Positions 23,689-33,594 of a stretch of DNA of 64,000 nucleotides are shown piece after piece. Under the pieces are notes generated by a model. That model was not told the origin of the DNA. It was given only the letters and a program-made list of their open reading frames with translations, and made no database searches. The DNA is from DASTFY01 sp963813375 (GTDB taxonomy: Bacteria; Actinomycetota; Acidimicrobiia; Acidimicrobiales; Ilumatobacteraceae). Each line of letters begins with the position of its first letter. Position 1 is the stretch's first letter. The position numbers and the translations under genes were made by a program. The stretch covers positions 1-64,000 of the forward strand of contig CAWEYT010000003.1 of the NCBI GenBank assembly GCA_963813375.1, read 5' to 3'.

Positions 23689-25209
23689 GTGCCGGAGCTC
23701 TCAGCGGCGCCGATGAGGCGTTCGGCGGGCGGCCCGTTCTCCGTCGTCGACGTCTCGAAGAGCTTCGGCTCGACCCACGCGCTACGCGGCGTCTCGCTGG
23801 ATCTCGCCGCCGGGGAGATCCACGCGCTGGTCGGCGAGAACGGTGCCGGCAAGTCGACCTTGATCAAGCTCATGACGGGCCTGTATCGCCCTGACGCCGG
23901 TCACCTCGAGGTCGACGGGACCGCCGTCGAGCTCAGGACCCCGGCGGACGCGCAAGCCCGCGGCGTCGCCTGCATCTACCAGGAGCCGCTGGTCTTCCCC
24001 GACCTCACGGTCTCGGAGAACATCTTCGTCGGCCAGGGTCGCGGCGGCGGCATCGTGCGTTGGCGGGACATGCACGAGCGCGCCGGTGCGATCCTGCGCG
24101 AGCTGGAGGTCGACGTCGATCCCCGCTCTGTTGCGTCCCATCTGACGGTGGCCGGTCAGCAGGCGGTCGAGATCGCGAAGGCGATGTCTCGTGACGTGCG
24201 GGTGCTGATCATGGACGAGCCGACGGCGGCGCTGTCCGCCCACGAGGTCCGGCGGCTCTTCCGTCAGGTGCGGCGCCTCGCCGCATCCGGCGTCGCGGTC
24301 CTGTTCGTCAGCCACCGCCTCGACGAGGTGTTCGAGCTCAGCGACCGCATCACGGTGCTCCGCGACGGGCAGCACATCTCGACCAACGCCGTCACCGATG
24401 TCACCGAGACGTCGTTGATCCGAGACATGGTCGGGCGGGAGCTGTCCGACTTCTTCCGAAGGGTGCCGCACGAACCCGGCGACGTCGCGCTGGCCGTGGA
24501 GGGCCTCTCCCGTGCGGGCGCCTTCACCGAGATCAGCTTCGAGGTTCGTCACGGAGAGGTCCTGGGCTTCGCGGGCCTCGTCGGCTCGGGTCGAACCGAA
24601 GTGGCGGAGGCGCTGTTCGGCGTGCAGCCCGCCGATGCCGGGACCGTCCGCCGTGACGGCCGGACGGTGGAGATCGACTCCCCGCGCGCCGCCATGGATC
24701 ACGGCATCGCCTATGTCTCCGAGGATCGGAGACGGCTCGGGCTCTCGCTGCCCCAGTCCGTCTCGGCGAACATCACGCTGGCGGGGCTGCGCCGGTTCGT
24801 CTCTCGGTGGCATCTGCTCGACCGCAAGGCGGAACGGCGAGCCGCCGACGTGTACCGCCAGCGGCTGATGATCCGCACACCGTCCCTCACCACGCCTGTC
24901 GGGAACCTGTCCGGCGGCAACCAGCAGAAGGTGATGCTGGCCAAGTGGCTCGATCTCGAGCCCGCTGTGCTCATCTTCGACGAACCGACCCGCGGCATCG
25001 ACGTCGGTGCCAAGGCCGACGTGCACGAGCTGATCGGTGAGCTCGCCGAGCGCGGCGTCGCGGTGATCCTGATCTCGTCGGACCTTCCCGAGGTGCTCGC
25101 CATGAGTGACCGCATCCTCGTGATGCGGGAAGGGCGGCAGATGGGAGTCTTCGAGGGATCCGATCTCGAACAGGAACGGATCATGACGGCGGCGGTGGGG
25201 ATCGAATGA
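23689..25209 (+). CDS. rhaT: Rhamnose ABC transporter ATP-binding protein, two domains
   Basis: A 506-residue RbsA/RhaT-type ATPase with two fused nucleotide-binding domains. Domain 1 has Walker A GENGAGKST and Walker B VLIMDEPTAALS; domain 2 has the degenerate Walker A GLVGSGRTE, signature LSGGNQQK and Walker B VLIFDEPTRGID. The GTG start is preceded by GGGGGAG. The stop overlaps the ATG of the first permease gene (ATGA). The sugar is inferred from the downstream rhamnose-specific enzymes rather than from this protein. Confidence 0.9.
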   Translation: MPELSAAPMRRSAGGPFSVVDVSKSFGSTHALRGVSLDLAAGEIHALVGENGAGKSTLIKLMTGLYRPDAGHLEVDGTAVELRTPADAQARGVACIYQEPLVFPDLTVSENIFVGQGRGGGIVRWRDMHERAGAILRELEVDVDPRSVASHLTVAGQQAVEIAKAMSRDVRVLIMDEPTAALSAHEVRRLFRQVRRLAASGVAVLFVSHRLDEVFELSDRITVLRDGQHISTNAVTDVTETSLIRDMVGRELSDFFRRVPHEPGDVALAVEGLSRAGAFTEISFEVRHGEVLGFAGLVGSGRTEVAEALFGVQPADAGTVRRDGRTVEIDSPRAAMDHGIAYVSEDRRRLGLSLPQSVSANITLAGLRRFVSRWHLLDRKAERRAADVYRQRLMIRTPSLTTPVGNLSGGNQQKVMLAKWLDLEPAVLIFDEPTRGIDVGAKADVHELIGELAERGVAVILISSDLPEVLAMSDRILVMREGRQMGVFEGSDLEQERIMTAAVGIE

Positions 25210-26280
25210 TCGCCCAGCACGATCTCGCCGACCCCGCGTCCCGCACGACATCACGCCGATCCCTGCTCCCTCCGGAGCGGGTGAAGACCTTGTCGCTCGT
25301 CGGTGTGCTCCTGCTCACGATCGCTGTGTTCAGCCTCGTCGTCGACGACTACCTCAGCGCCGCGGTTCGTGAGCCGGCTGCTGATCGCCATCTCGATCAC
25401 GTCGCTCGTCGCCGCGGGCGAGGCGCTGGTCATCATCACCCGGAACATCGATCTGTCCGTCGGGTCGATCGTCGGCGTCGCGGCCTACCTGACGGCGGAG
25501 CTTCTCGCCGACCACCGCGGTCTGCCGGCCGTGGCCGCGATCGCGTTCGCGCTCGGCGTCGGCGCGGTGCTCGGCGTGGTCAACGGATTGCTGGTGGCGG
25601 TGGCCAAGGTGCCGTCGATCATCGCCACGCTCGGCACGCTCTCGATCTACCGAAGCCTGCTCACCGATCACGCCGGCGGGAAGACGGTCTCGACCGGCTC
25701 GCTGCCCGCGTGGATCGTCGACCTTCCTCGCAACACCCTCTTCCGCATCGGACAGTACGAGGTCCGCACGATGTTCGTGCTGGCCCTCGTCATCGCCGTC
25801 GTCCTCCACCTCGTGCTGCAGTACGTGCGCGCCGGGCGGCACCTGTATGCCCTCGGCTCGAACCCGGAGGCCGCCCGCCAGGCCGGGTTGAACGCGCGGC
25901 GCATCCAGATCGCGGCGTTCACCGCGTCCGGTGCGCTGGCCGGCCTGGCCGGCTTCCTGTACGTCGGCCGCTTCGGGACGATCAACGTCACGGCGGGGTC
26001 CGGCCTCGAACTGGCTGCGATCGCGGCCGCGGTCGTCGGCGGCGTCAGCACGCTGGGCGGCTCGGGCACGGTCCTCGGCGCGTTCCTCGGCGCGGTGCTG
26101 ATCGGGGTGCTCGACCAGAGCCTGGTCCGGGTGGAGCAGATCAGCGAGTTCTGGCGTGACGCCATCCTGGGCTCCCTCATCCTCTTCGCCGTCCTGCTCG
26201 ACGTCGCCGTCGGGCGCCGGCTGCGGGACCGCGCCCGCCGCCAGGCCATCGACGAGTCCAGAGAGGTCTCTCATGGCTAG
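25206..26280 (+). CDS. rhaP: Rhamnose ABC transporter permease 1, frameshifted
   Basis: A BPD_transp_2 permease of about 357 residues. The N-terminus starts at ATG 25206 (overlapping the ATPase stop) and runs to VVDDYLSA; a one-base break near 25365 moves the rest into another frame, starting FVSRLLIAISITS. The family signature IITRNIDLSVGSIVG, the coupling segment LGSNPEAARQAGLNARR and the C-terminal AVVGGVSTLGGSGTVLGAFLG are all intact. The stop at 26280 lies inside the first codons of permease 2. The break is probably a sequence error because the two parts join without loss. Confidence 0.88.
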
Positions 26281-27293
26281 CTGGGCCCGGCGCTACACCT
26301 GGGAGCTCGTGCTGGCGGTGATCCTGCTGGGCACGATCCTGTTCAACCTGACGCAGTCGAGCGGGTATCTGAGCAGCGACAACTTCGTCAACCTGTTCCA
26401 GCTCCACATCGAGAAGATCATCGTCGTCATCCCGATGACGTTGGTGATCATCTCCGGCGAGATCGACCTGTCGGTCGCCGCCGTCATGGCGTGGGCGGCC
26501 GCGGTCATGGCCTGGCTCCACGAGCACGACACCCCGCTCGCGCTGGCCGTCATCGCCGCTCTGGCGGCGGCCGCGTTGGCCGGCTTCCTCCAGGGTTGGT
26601 GTGTCGCGCGCCTCGGCCTGCCGTCGCTCGTCGTGACGCTCGCCGGCCTGATCGGTTGGCGGGGCGCAGCCCGGATCCTGGTCGAGGACCGTTCCATCGG
26701 GGACTTCCCCGCCTGGTTCGACCGCCTCGGGCAGGACGACTTCGTCGGGCCGCTGCCGATCGCGCTCGTCGTCTTCTTCGTGCTGCTGGTCGCGGGGTGG
26801 ATGGTGCTCGACCGATCGGCGCCGGGCCGGGTGCTGTACGTCATCGGGGACAACGCCGAGGTGGCGCGGTACTCCGGCGTCAACGTGGCGCGGACGCGGC
26901 TTGCTCCTCTTCACCACGTCAGCGCTCATCGCCGGTGTCGCCGGCGTGCTCTTCGCCGCTCGTCTCGGCACCGTCCGCGGCGACCTGGCGACCGGGTACG
27001 AGCTGGAGATCATCACCATCGTCCTGCTGGGCGGGGTGAGCATCTTCGGCGGCTCGGGGCGCATGAGTGGCGTGCTGCTGGCCGTGCTCATCGTGCTCAA
27101 CCTGCGCAACGGCTTCGGCCTGGCCAACGTCGGTGGCAACACGCAGACCGGCGTGATCGGGCTCATCCTCATCGGCTCGGTCGTGGCGCAGAACGTGATC
27201 GACCGGCTCAGCCACCGCAATCGGGCACCTGGCCCACCTACCGCGGCCGGCTTGGCCGTGCCGCCGCAGGCGGCCGGAGTGTCGGGCGCATGA
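26273..27293 (+). CDS. rhaQ: Rhamnose ABC transporter permease 2, frameshifted
   Basis: A second BPD_transp_2 permease of about 340 residues that forms the heterodimeric channel with permease 1, as in RhaPQ systems. It has IISGEIDLSVAAVMAWAAA as signature, YVIGDNAEVARYSGVNVAR as coupling region and VLLGGVSIFGGSGRMSG near the C-terminus. One base is gained or lost near 26900, between GVNVARTR and LLFTTSALIAGV. Its ATG overlaps the end of the preceding gene by 8 bp. The binding-protein gene follows after 52 bp. Confidence 0.88.
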
Positions 27294-27345
27294 GAACCCC
27301 GACAGGACCACCACAACCACAACCATCCACCGAGAGGGAGGAACC

Positions 27346-28476
27346 ATGAAGCTGCACAGGACTGCCGCAGTGCTCGGCGCAATCGCGCTGTTCGCTGCCG
27401 CATGCGGGAGCGACGACGACTCGGGCTCCGACACCACCGCCGCCGCCGGGACGGAGGCCCCGGCCGCCAGCGAGGCCCCGGCGACCGAGGCCCCGAGTTC
27501 GGAGGCGCCCGCCGGCTCCGACGCGCCGAGTGGTGGCGGAGACTTCGCCAGCATCCTGCTGCCCAAGTGCACCGGCATCGCCGTGTTCGACCAGGCCAAC
27601 GAGGGTGCGATCGAGGCGGCCGGCGAGCTCGGCGTCGCCGAGGCGGAGTTCGTCGGACCCGCCACCTGCACGGACAGCACCGGCCAGGTCGAGTTCGTGA
27701 CCAACGCGGTCACCCAGGGCGTCGACGCCATCATGATCTCCAACAACGCCGGAGACCAGATCGACCCCGCCACGCAGGCTGCGGCCGACGCCGGCATCAC
27801 CGTCGTGAGTTGGGACTCGCCGATCCCGTCCGGCAGTGGTGAGAGCCTCTTCGTCGCCCAGGTCGACTTCGACGAGACAGGCAAGGTCATGGCCGACATG
27901 GCCACCGAGATCCTCGGGGCCGAGGGTGGGCAGTTCGCCATCCTGTCGGCGTCGCCGGACGCCGCGAACCAGAACGCGTGGATTGCGTCGCTCGAGGAGG
28001 TCCTGCAGGATCCCGCGTACTCGTCTCTCGAGCTGGTCGACACGGTCTACGGCAACGACGACGCGGACGAGTCCTACAACCAGGCATTGGCCCTCGTGGA
28101 CTCGCATCCGGACCTGAAGCTGATCATGGCGCCGACCACCGTCGGCATCGCCGCGGCGGCGAAGGCCATGCAGGACGAAGGTCTCTGCGAGACGATCAAG
28201 GTGTCCGGGCTCGGGTTGCCCGACGAGATGAAGTCGTACACGGAGAACGGTTGCGCACCGAAGTTCGCGCTCTGGAGCTTCGTGGACCTCGGCTACGTGA
28301 CGTTCTACGCCGCGCACGGCCTGGCGAACGGCGACTTCGAGGCCGCGGAGGGCGCTTCGTTCGAAGCCGGACGTATGGGCAGCTACACCATCGAGAAGGA
28401 TCCGACCAGGGATGAGGGCCTGCGCATCGTGATGGGCCCCTTCACGGTGTACGACGAGACGAACGTAGGCGGCTGA
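27346..28476 (+). CDS. rhaS: Rhamnose ABC transporter substrate-binding lipoprotein
   Basis: A 376-residue binding protein. The signal peptide ends in the lipobox FAAAC (Cys20), followed by a Thr/Ala/Pro/Glu linker to about residue 65. The type I periplasmic-binding fold follows, with AIMISNNAGDQIDPATQAAADAGI in the first lobe and LIMAPTTVGIAAAAKAMQDEG in the second. These segments are typical of the RhaS/autoinducer-2-like branch. The start has GAGGGAGGA. It closes the transporter part of the operon, and a GC hairpin separates it from the catabolic genes. Confidence 0.9.
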   Translation: MKLHRTAAVLGAIALFAAACGSDDDSGSDTTAAAGTEAPAASEAPATEAPSSEAPAGSDAPSGGGDFASILLPKCTGIAVFDQANEGAIEAAGELGVAEAEFVGPATCTDSTGQVEFVTNAVTQGVDAIMISNNAGDQIDPATQAAADAGITVVSWDSPIPSGSGESLFVAQVDFDETGKVMADMATEILGAEGGQFAILSASPDAANQNAWIASLEEVLQDPAYSSLELVDTVYGNDDADESYNQALALVDSHPDLKLIMAPTTVGIAAAAKAMQDEGLCETIKVSGLGLPDEMKSYTENGCAPKFALWSFVDLGYVTFYAAHGLANGDFEAAEGASFEAGRMGSYTIEKDPTRDEGLRIVMGPFTVYDETNVGG

Positions 28477-28488
28477 ACCACGACGGCG

Positions 28489-28518
28489 CCCGGGGGTTCC
28501 GACGGCGGAGCCCCCGGG
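28489..28518 (+). terminator. Intercistronic GC hairpin after the rhamnose-binding protein gene
   Basis: CCCGGGGG (28489-28496) pairs with CCCCCGGG (28511-28518) around a 14-nt loop, 12 bp after the stop codon. There is no U-run, so it is more likely an mRNA-stabilising or partial-termination element. It resembles the arrangement after the other binding-protein gene at 20449-20508. Confidence 0.6.
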
Positions 28519-28535
28519 AGCCGAGGGGAGTCGAG

Positions 28536-28874
28536 ATGGAGGAGCGAACCCCTCTGAACCGAATTGCCTTCAGGCTGCGAGTCCGGCCCGAGCTGATCGA
28601 CGAGTACCGCCGCCACCACGCCGAGGTGTGGCCGGAGATGCGCGCTGCGCTGGAACGTTGTGGATGGCACAACTACTCGTTGTTCCTCGACCGCGACGGC
28701 ACCTTGTTCGGCTACTTCGAGACACCAGGCAGCCTGGACGACGCGGTCACCGCCATGCAGGGCGAGCCGGTGAACGAGCGCTGGCAGGCGTTGATGGAAC
28801 CGTTCTTCGACGGTGCCGGCGCTCCTGCCGATCAGCAGATGCGGGCCATCGAGGAGGTCTTCCACCTCCCGTGA
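28536..28874 (+). CDS. rhaM: L-rhamnose mutarotase
   Basis: A 112-residue dimeric alpha/beta-barrel protein of the RhaM/RhaU family, which interconverts alpha- and beta-L-rhamnose. Diagnostic are the N-terminal RIAFRLRVRPELIDEYRRHH with the catalytic His, EVWPEMRAAL, and YSLFLDRDGTLFGYFE. The length equals that of the family. It lies between the transporter and the isomerase gene, and delivers the anomer that the isomerase uses. Confidence 0.93.
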   Translation: MEERTPLNRIAFRLRVRPELIDEYRRHHAEVWPEMRAALERCGWHNYSLFLDRDGTLFGYFETPGSLDDAVTAMQGEPVNERWQALMEPFFDGAGAPADQQMRAIEEVFHLP

Positions 28875-28897
28875 GCCAGGATCCCGAGGAGACAGAC

Positions 28898-30064
28898 ATG
28901 ACGAACGAGCAGCGGGTTGCTGACGGGATCCGCGACCTCAGCATCGAGTTGCCGTCGTGGGCCTTCGGCAACTCGGGCACGAGGTTCAAGGTGTTCCCCC
29001 AGCAAGGGGTGCCGCGTGATCCGTACGAGAAGATCGCGGACGCCGCCCAGGTCCACCGGTACACCGGTTCCGCGCCCAGCGTGGCGTTGCACATCCCGTG
29101 GGACCGGGTGGACGACTACAGCCACCTGGCCAAGCACGCCGAGGACCTGGGCGTGCGCATCGGGACGATCAACGCGAACGTCTTCCAGGACAACGACTAC
29201 ATGCTGGGCTCGGTGTGCAACCCTCGCCCTGAGGTCCGCCGCAAGGCGACCGACCACCTGCTCGACTGCATCGACATCATGGATGCCACCGGGTCCCGGG
29301 ATCTCAAGCTCTGGTTCGCCGACGGCACGAACTACCCCGGACAGGACGACATCGTCGACCGGCAGGATCGGCTCGCGGCGGCGCTGGCCGAGGTGTACGC
29401 GCGGCTGGGCGACGGCCAGCGCATGCTGCTCGAGTACAAGCTCTTCGAGCCCTCGTTCTATTCGATGGATGTGCCGGACTGGGGAACGGCGTTCGCGCAC
29501 TGCATCGCCCTCGGCGACAAGGCGCAGGTGGTCCTCGACACCGGGCATCACGCGCCCGGGACGAACATCGAGTTCATCGTCGCCATGTTGCTGCGCACCG
29601 GTCGTCTGGGCGGGTTCGACTTCAACTCCCGCTTCTACGCCGACGACGATCTGATGGTCGGCGCGGCCGATCCGTTCCAATTGTTCCGGATCATGTGGGA
29701 GGTTCGGCGGGGTGCCGGGCTCGACCCCGGGACCGGCGTCGCCTTCATGCTCGACCAGTGCCACAACATCGAGCCGAAGATCCCCGCGCAGATCCGCTCG
29801 GTCATGAACGTGCAGGAAGCGACGGCCAAGGTGCTGCTCATCGATGCCGACGAGCTCGCCGTCGCGCAGCGCGATGGCGACGTCCTGGGCGCCCACGCCG
29901 TGTTCATGGACGCCTACGCGACGGACGTCCGCCCGCTGCTCGCCCGTCTCCGGCAGGGTGCAGGCCTGGACCCGGACCCCGTCGCCGCCTACCACCGTTC
30001 GGGCTACCACGGTCGGATCGCTGCCGAGCGGGCAGGTGGTGTCCAGGCGGGATGGGGAGCGTGA
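28898..30064 (+). CDS. rhaI: L-rhamnose isomerase
   Basis: A 388-residue TIM-barrel isomerase of the RhaI type (rhizobial/actinobacterial, distinct from E. coli RhaA). It converts L-rhamnose to L-rhamnulose with two divalent metals. Metal and substrate residues are visible in LEYKLFEPSFYSMDVPDWG, VVLDTGHHAPGTNIE, FDFNSRFYADDD and FMLDQCHNIEPK. The ATG has CGAGGAGA upstream. The stop overlaps the GTG of the next gene (GTGA). Confidence 0.93.
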   Translation: MTNEQRVADGIRDLSIELPSWAFGNSGTRFKVFPQQGVPRDPYEKIADAAQVHRYTGSAPSVALHIPWDRVDDYSHLAKHAEDLGVRIGTINANVFQDNDYMLGSVCNPRPEVRRKATDHLLDCIDIMDATGSRDLKLWFADGTNYPGQDDIVDRQDRLAAALAEVYARLGDGQRMLLEYKLFEPSFYSMDVPDWGTAFAHCIALGDKAQVVLDTGHHAPGTNIEFIVAMLLRTGRLGGFDFNSRFYADDDLMVGAADPFQLFRIMWEVRRGAGLDPGTGVAFMLDQCHNIEPKIPAQIRSVMNVQEATAKVLLIDADELAVAQRDGDVLGAHAVFMDAYATDVRPLLARLRQGAGLDPDPVAAYHRSGYHGRIAAERAGGVQAGWGA

Positions 30065-32125
30065 CCGGCGGACAGGAACCGGGCATTCCGCAGCCGAGCC
30101 GTCGTCGAGGAGCTCGTCGCCCGGTCGAACCGCCTGGGTGCGGACCCGCGCAACACCAACTTCGCCGGCGGCAACACCTCGGCGAAGGGTGACGTCGTCG
30201 ATCCCGTCACGAACCACCCCGTCGAGCTGCTGTGGGTGAAGGGATCAGGTGGAGACCTCGGCACGCTGACCCCGGAGGGTCTCGCGGTCCTGCGCCTCGA
30301 CCGGTTGCGGGCTCTCGTCGATGTCTATCCGGGCGTCGAGCGGGAGGACGAGATGGTCGACGCGTTCGACTACTGCCTCCACGGACGTGGTGGTGCGGCG
30401 CCGTCGATCGACACCGCCATGCACGGGCTGGTCGAGGCGGCCCACGTGGACCACCTCCACCCGGACGCCGGCATCGCCCTGGCGACGGCCGCCGACGGCG
30501 AGGCCTTGACGAAGGAGTGCTTCGGTGACCGGGTCGTCTGGGTGCCGTGGCGGCGCCCGGGGTTCCAGCTCGGTCTCGACATCGCGGCCGTGCATCGCTC
30601 GCATCCTCAGGCGGTCGGCGTCGTTCTCGGCGGCCACGGGATCACCGCCTGGGGAGCGACGAGTGACGAGTGCGAGGCCAACTCCCTCGACATCATCCGG
30701 ACGGCGCAGGCGTTCCTCGACCGCCGGGGCCGACCGGAGCCGTTGGGTCCGGTCGTCGCCGGTCGCGAGCCGCTCCCGGAAGCTGGTCGGCGGCGCCGCG
30801 CCGCCGCGCTCGCACCCATCATCAGGGGCCTGGTGTCGACCGACCACCCCCAGGTCGGCCACTACACGGACAGCCCCGTGGTGCTGGACTTCTGCCAGCG
30901 GGCGGAGCTCCCGCGGCTCGCCGCGCTCGGGACCTCCTGTCCCGACCACTTCCTGCGGACGAAGGTGCGGCCGCTCGTACTCGACCTTCCGGCCGATGCA
31001 CCTGTCGACGCCGTCGCCGACCGGCTGCGCGAGCTCCATGCCGCCTACCGCGACGACTACCGCAGCTACTACGAGCGGCATGCCTCAGCCGACTCGCCGG
31101 CCATGCGGGGCGCCGATCCCGCGATCGTGCTCGTGCCCGGCATCGGCATGTTCTCGTTCGGGTCCGACAAACAGACGGCCCGGGTGGCGGGGGAGTTCTA
31201 CGTCAACGCCATCAACGTGATGCGGGGTGCCGAGTCGGTGTCCACCTACGCGCCGATCCCGGAGTCCGAGAAGTTCCGGATCGAGTACTGGCCGCTCGAG
31301 GAGGCCAAGCTGCGCCGCCGGCCCCGTCCTCGTCCGCTCTCGACACGCGTCGCCCTCGTGACGGGCGCCGGCTCGGGGATCGGGCGGGCCATCGCGCGAC
31401 GGTTGGCCGCCGAGGGCGCCTGCGTCGTGGTGGCCGACCTCGACGGTCCGGCGGCGGAGGAGGTGGCCGCGGGCATCGGTGGCACCGACGTCGCCGTGCC
31501 GGTCGCCGTCGACGTGACCGACGCCGGGCAGGTGAGCAGGGCGTTCGAGACCGCTTCCCTGGCCTTCGGCGGTGTCGACCTCGTCGTGAACAATGCCGGG
31601 CTGTCGATCTCGAAGTCGCTGCTCGAGACGACCGAGGTCGACTGGGACCTGCAGCACGACGTGATGGCCAAGGGCTCGTTCCTCGTCGCCCGCGAAGGGG
31701 CGCGCGTGATGATCGATCAGGGCATGGGGGGCGACATCGTCTACGTGTGCAGCAAGAACGCGCTGGTCGCCGGGCCGAACAACCTCGCCTACGGCTCGGC
31801 CAAGGCGGATCAGGCCCACCAGGTCCGGCTCCTGGCGGCCGAGCTGGGTGAGCACCGCATCCGCGTCAACGGCGTGAACCCGGACGGTGTCGTGCGGGGG
31901 TCGGGCATCTTCGCCAAAGGATGGGGCGCGCAGCGGGCCGCCGTCTACGGCGTGCCCGAGGAGGAGCTCGGCGCGTACTACGCGCAGCGGACCCTTCTGA
32001 AGCAGGAGGTGCTGCCCGACGACGTGGCCGCCGCCGTGTTCGCGCTGACCGGCGGTGATCTCGCCTTGACCACGGGACTGCTGGTTCCGGTGGACGCCGG
32101 AGTGCCGAGCGCCTTCCTGCGCTGA
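30061..32125 (+). CDS. rhaD: Bifunctional rhamnulose-1-phosphate aldolase / short-chain dehydrogenase
   Basis: A fusion of about 688 residues. The N-terminal class II aldolase/adducin domain has NTNFAGGNTSAKG and the zinc-site VDHLHPDAGIALA and GGHGITAWG. The C-terminal SDR domain, from about residue 420, has Rossmann GAGSGIGRAIA, NNAG, and catalytic Ser-Tyr-Lys in VCSKNAL and YGSAKADQ. The aldolase splits rhamnulose-1-phosphate into DHAP and L-lactaldehyde; the dehydrogenase acts on the lactaldehyde. The GTG at 30061 overlaps the isomerase stop. A one-base break near 30105 separates the first 14 codons from VVEELVARSNRLG, as no start codon fits in the downstream frame. Confidence 0.92.
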
Positions 32126-32127
32126 TC

Positions 32128-33588
32128 GTGCCGGTCTACGCGGCCATCGACCTCGGCGCCACCAGTGGGCGGGTGGTCAACGTGCGCGTCGAGCGCGATC
32201 ACGTGGAGCTCGACCTCGTACGTCGCTTCCCTACCGTGACGGTGACCGGGATGGACGGCACACTCGTCTGGGATGTCGACCGTCTCCTGAACGACGTCCG
32301 GTCCGGGCTGGTCGAAGCGTGCCGGCGCGCACCGGTGGCTTCGGTGGCGGTGGACGGATGGGGCGTCGACTACGGGCTCGTGGACGCCGCCGGCGCCCGC
32401 CTCGGGGCGGTGCACGCGTACCGCTCGACCCGGACCGGTGGCGTGATGGACGCGGTGGTCGATCGACTCGGCCGGCGGCGGATCTACGGCATCACGGGCA
32501 TCCAGTTCCTCCCCTTCAACACCATCTACCAGTTGGTCGCCTCCCTGGATGACGCCGAGTACCTGGCCGCCGACCGCTTGCTGATGGTGCCCGACCTCGT
32601 CAACCACGTGCTGTGCGGGAGCGCGACCAACGACGTGACCAACGCCAGCACGACCCAGCTCCTGGATGTCGGCAGCCGTCGTTGGAGCACAGAGCTGGTC
32701 GATCTCCTCGGGCTGCGGCAGGACCTGCTCCCCGACCTCCACGAGCCGGGCACGGTGCTGGGTCGGGTGCGCGGCCTCGATCCGATCGTCGATGGCCTGA
32801 CGGTCGTGGCGGCGGCCAGTCACGACACGGCCAGCGCGGTCGCCGGCACGCCGCTCCCAGCCGATGGTCGCGGCGCCTACATCTCGTGCGGGACGTGGTC
32901 GCTCGTGGGCTGCGAGGTCACGGCGGCGGTGACGACCGAGGCGGCGCTCGAAGCGAACGTCACCAACGAGCTCGGCGTCGACGGCACCATCCGACTCCTG
33001 AAGAACGTGACCGGGCTCTGGCTGCTCGAGGAGTGTCGGCGCGCATGGGTCGCCGAGGGGCATTCGGCGACCACCGCCGAGCTCGTCGAGCGAGCCGCCG
33101 GAGTGCCCGGGGGCCGCAGCATCGTCGACCCCGACGACCCCCGCTTCGCCGTACCGGGCGACATGCCGGCGCAGATCGTCGCCAGCTGCCGGGACTCCGG
33201 TCAGCCAGTCCCTTCGTCGCGGGACGAGATCGTGCGCGTCCTGCTCGACTCGTTGGCCACTGCCTGGCGGGTGACGCTCGACAGCGTCGAGCGCATCAGT
33301 GGCACGCCAACGACATCGCTCCACCTGGTCGGGGGCGGCTCCGCCGTGCCGCTGCTCCGCCGGCTCTGCGCCAGCGCCTGCGAGCGTCCCGTCGTCGCGG
33401 GGCCGACCGAGGCCACCGTGATCGGCAACGCCCTCGTGCAGGCGATCGCCGACGGTGTGCTGGGCGGCATCCCGGAGGGGAGGGAGCTGGTGGAGCGCAC
33501 GGTCGGCGTGGAAAGAGTCATGCCGGAGGCGACCCTCGCCTGGGACGAGATGGCGACGCGGCTGGCCGCCGTCCGCTCGCGGTCCTGA
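32128..33588 (+). CDS. rhaB: Rhamnulokinase
   Basis: A 486-residue FGGY-family sugar kinase. The N-terminal phosphate motif is AAIDLGATSGRVV, the substrate segment is VAVDGWGVDYGLVD, and ISCGTWSLVGCEV and the adenosine motif HLVGGGSAVPLLRRLCA are in the second lobe. It phosphorylates L-rhamnulose at C1, giving the substrate of the fused aldolase encoded just upstream (2 bp gap). It starts with GTG. It is the last gene of the rhamnose operon and converges on lacI. Confidence 0.93.
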   Translation: MPVYAAIDLGATSGRVVNVRVERDHVELDLVRRFPTVTVTGMDGTLVWDVDRLLNDVRSGLVEACRRAPVASVAVDGWGVDYGLVDAAGARLGAVHAYRSTRTGGVMDAVVDRLGRRRIYGITGIQFLPFNTIYQLVASLDDAEYLAADRLLMVPDLVNHVLCGSATNDVTNASTTQLLDVGSRRWSTELVDLLGLRQDLLPDLHEPGTVLGRVRGLDPIVDGLTVVAAASHDTASAVAGTPLPADGRGAYISCGTWSLVGCEVTAAVTTEAALEANVTNELGVDGTIRLLKNVTGLWLLEECRRAWVAEGHSATTAELVERAAGVPGGRSIVDPDDPRFAVPGDMPAQIVASCRDSGQPVPSSRDEIVRVLLDSLATAWRVTLDSVERISGTPTTSLHLVGGGSAVPLLRRLCASACERPVVAGPTEATVIGNALVQAIADGVLGGIPEGRELVERTVGVERVMPEATLAWDEMATRLAAVRSRS

Positions 33589-33594
33589 GGCGGG

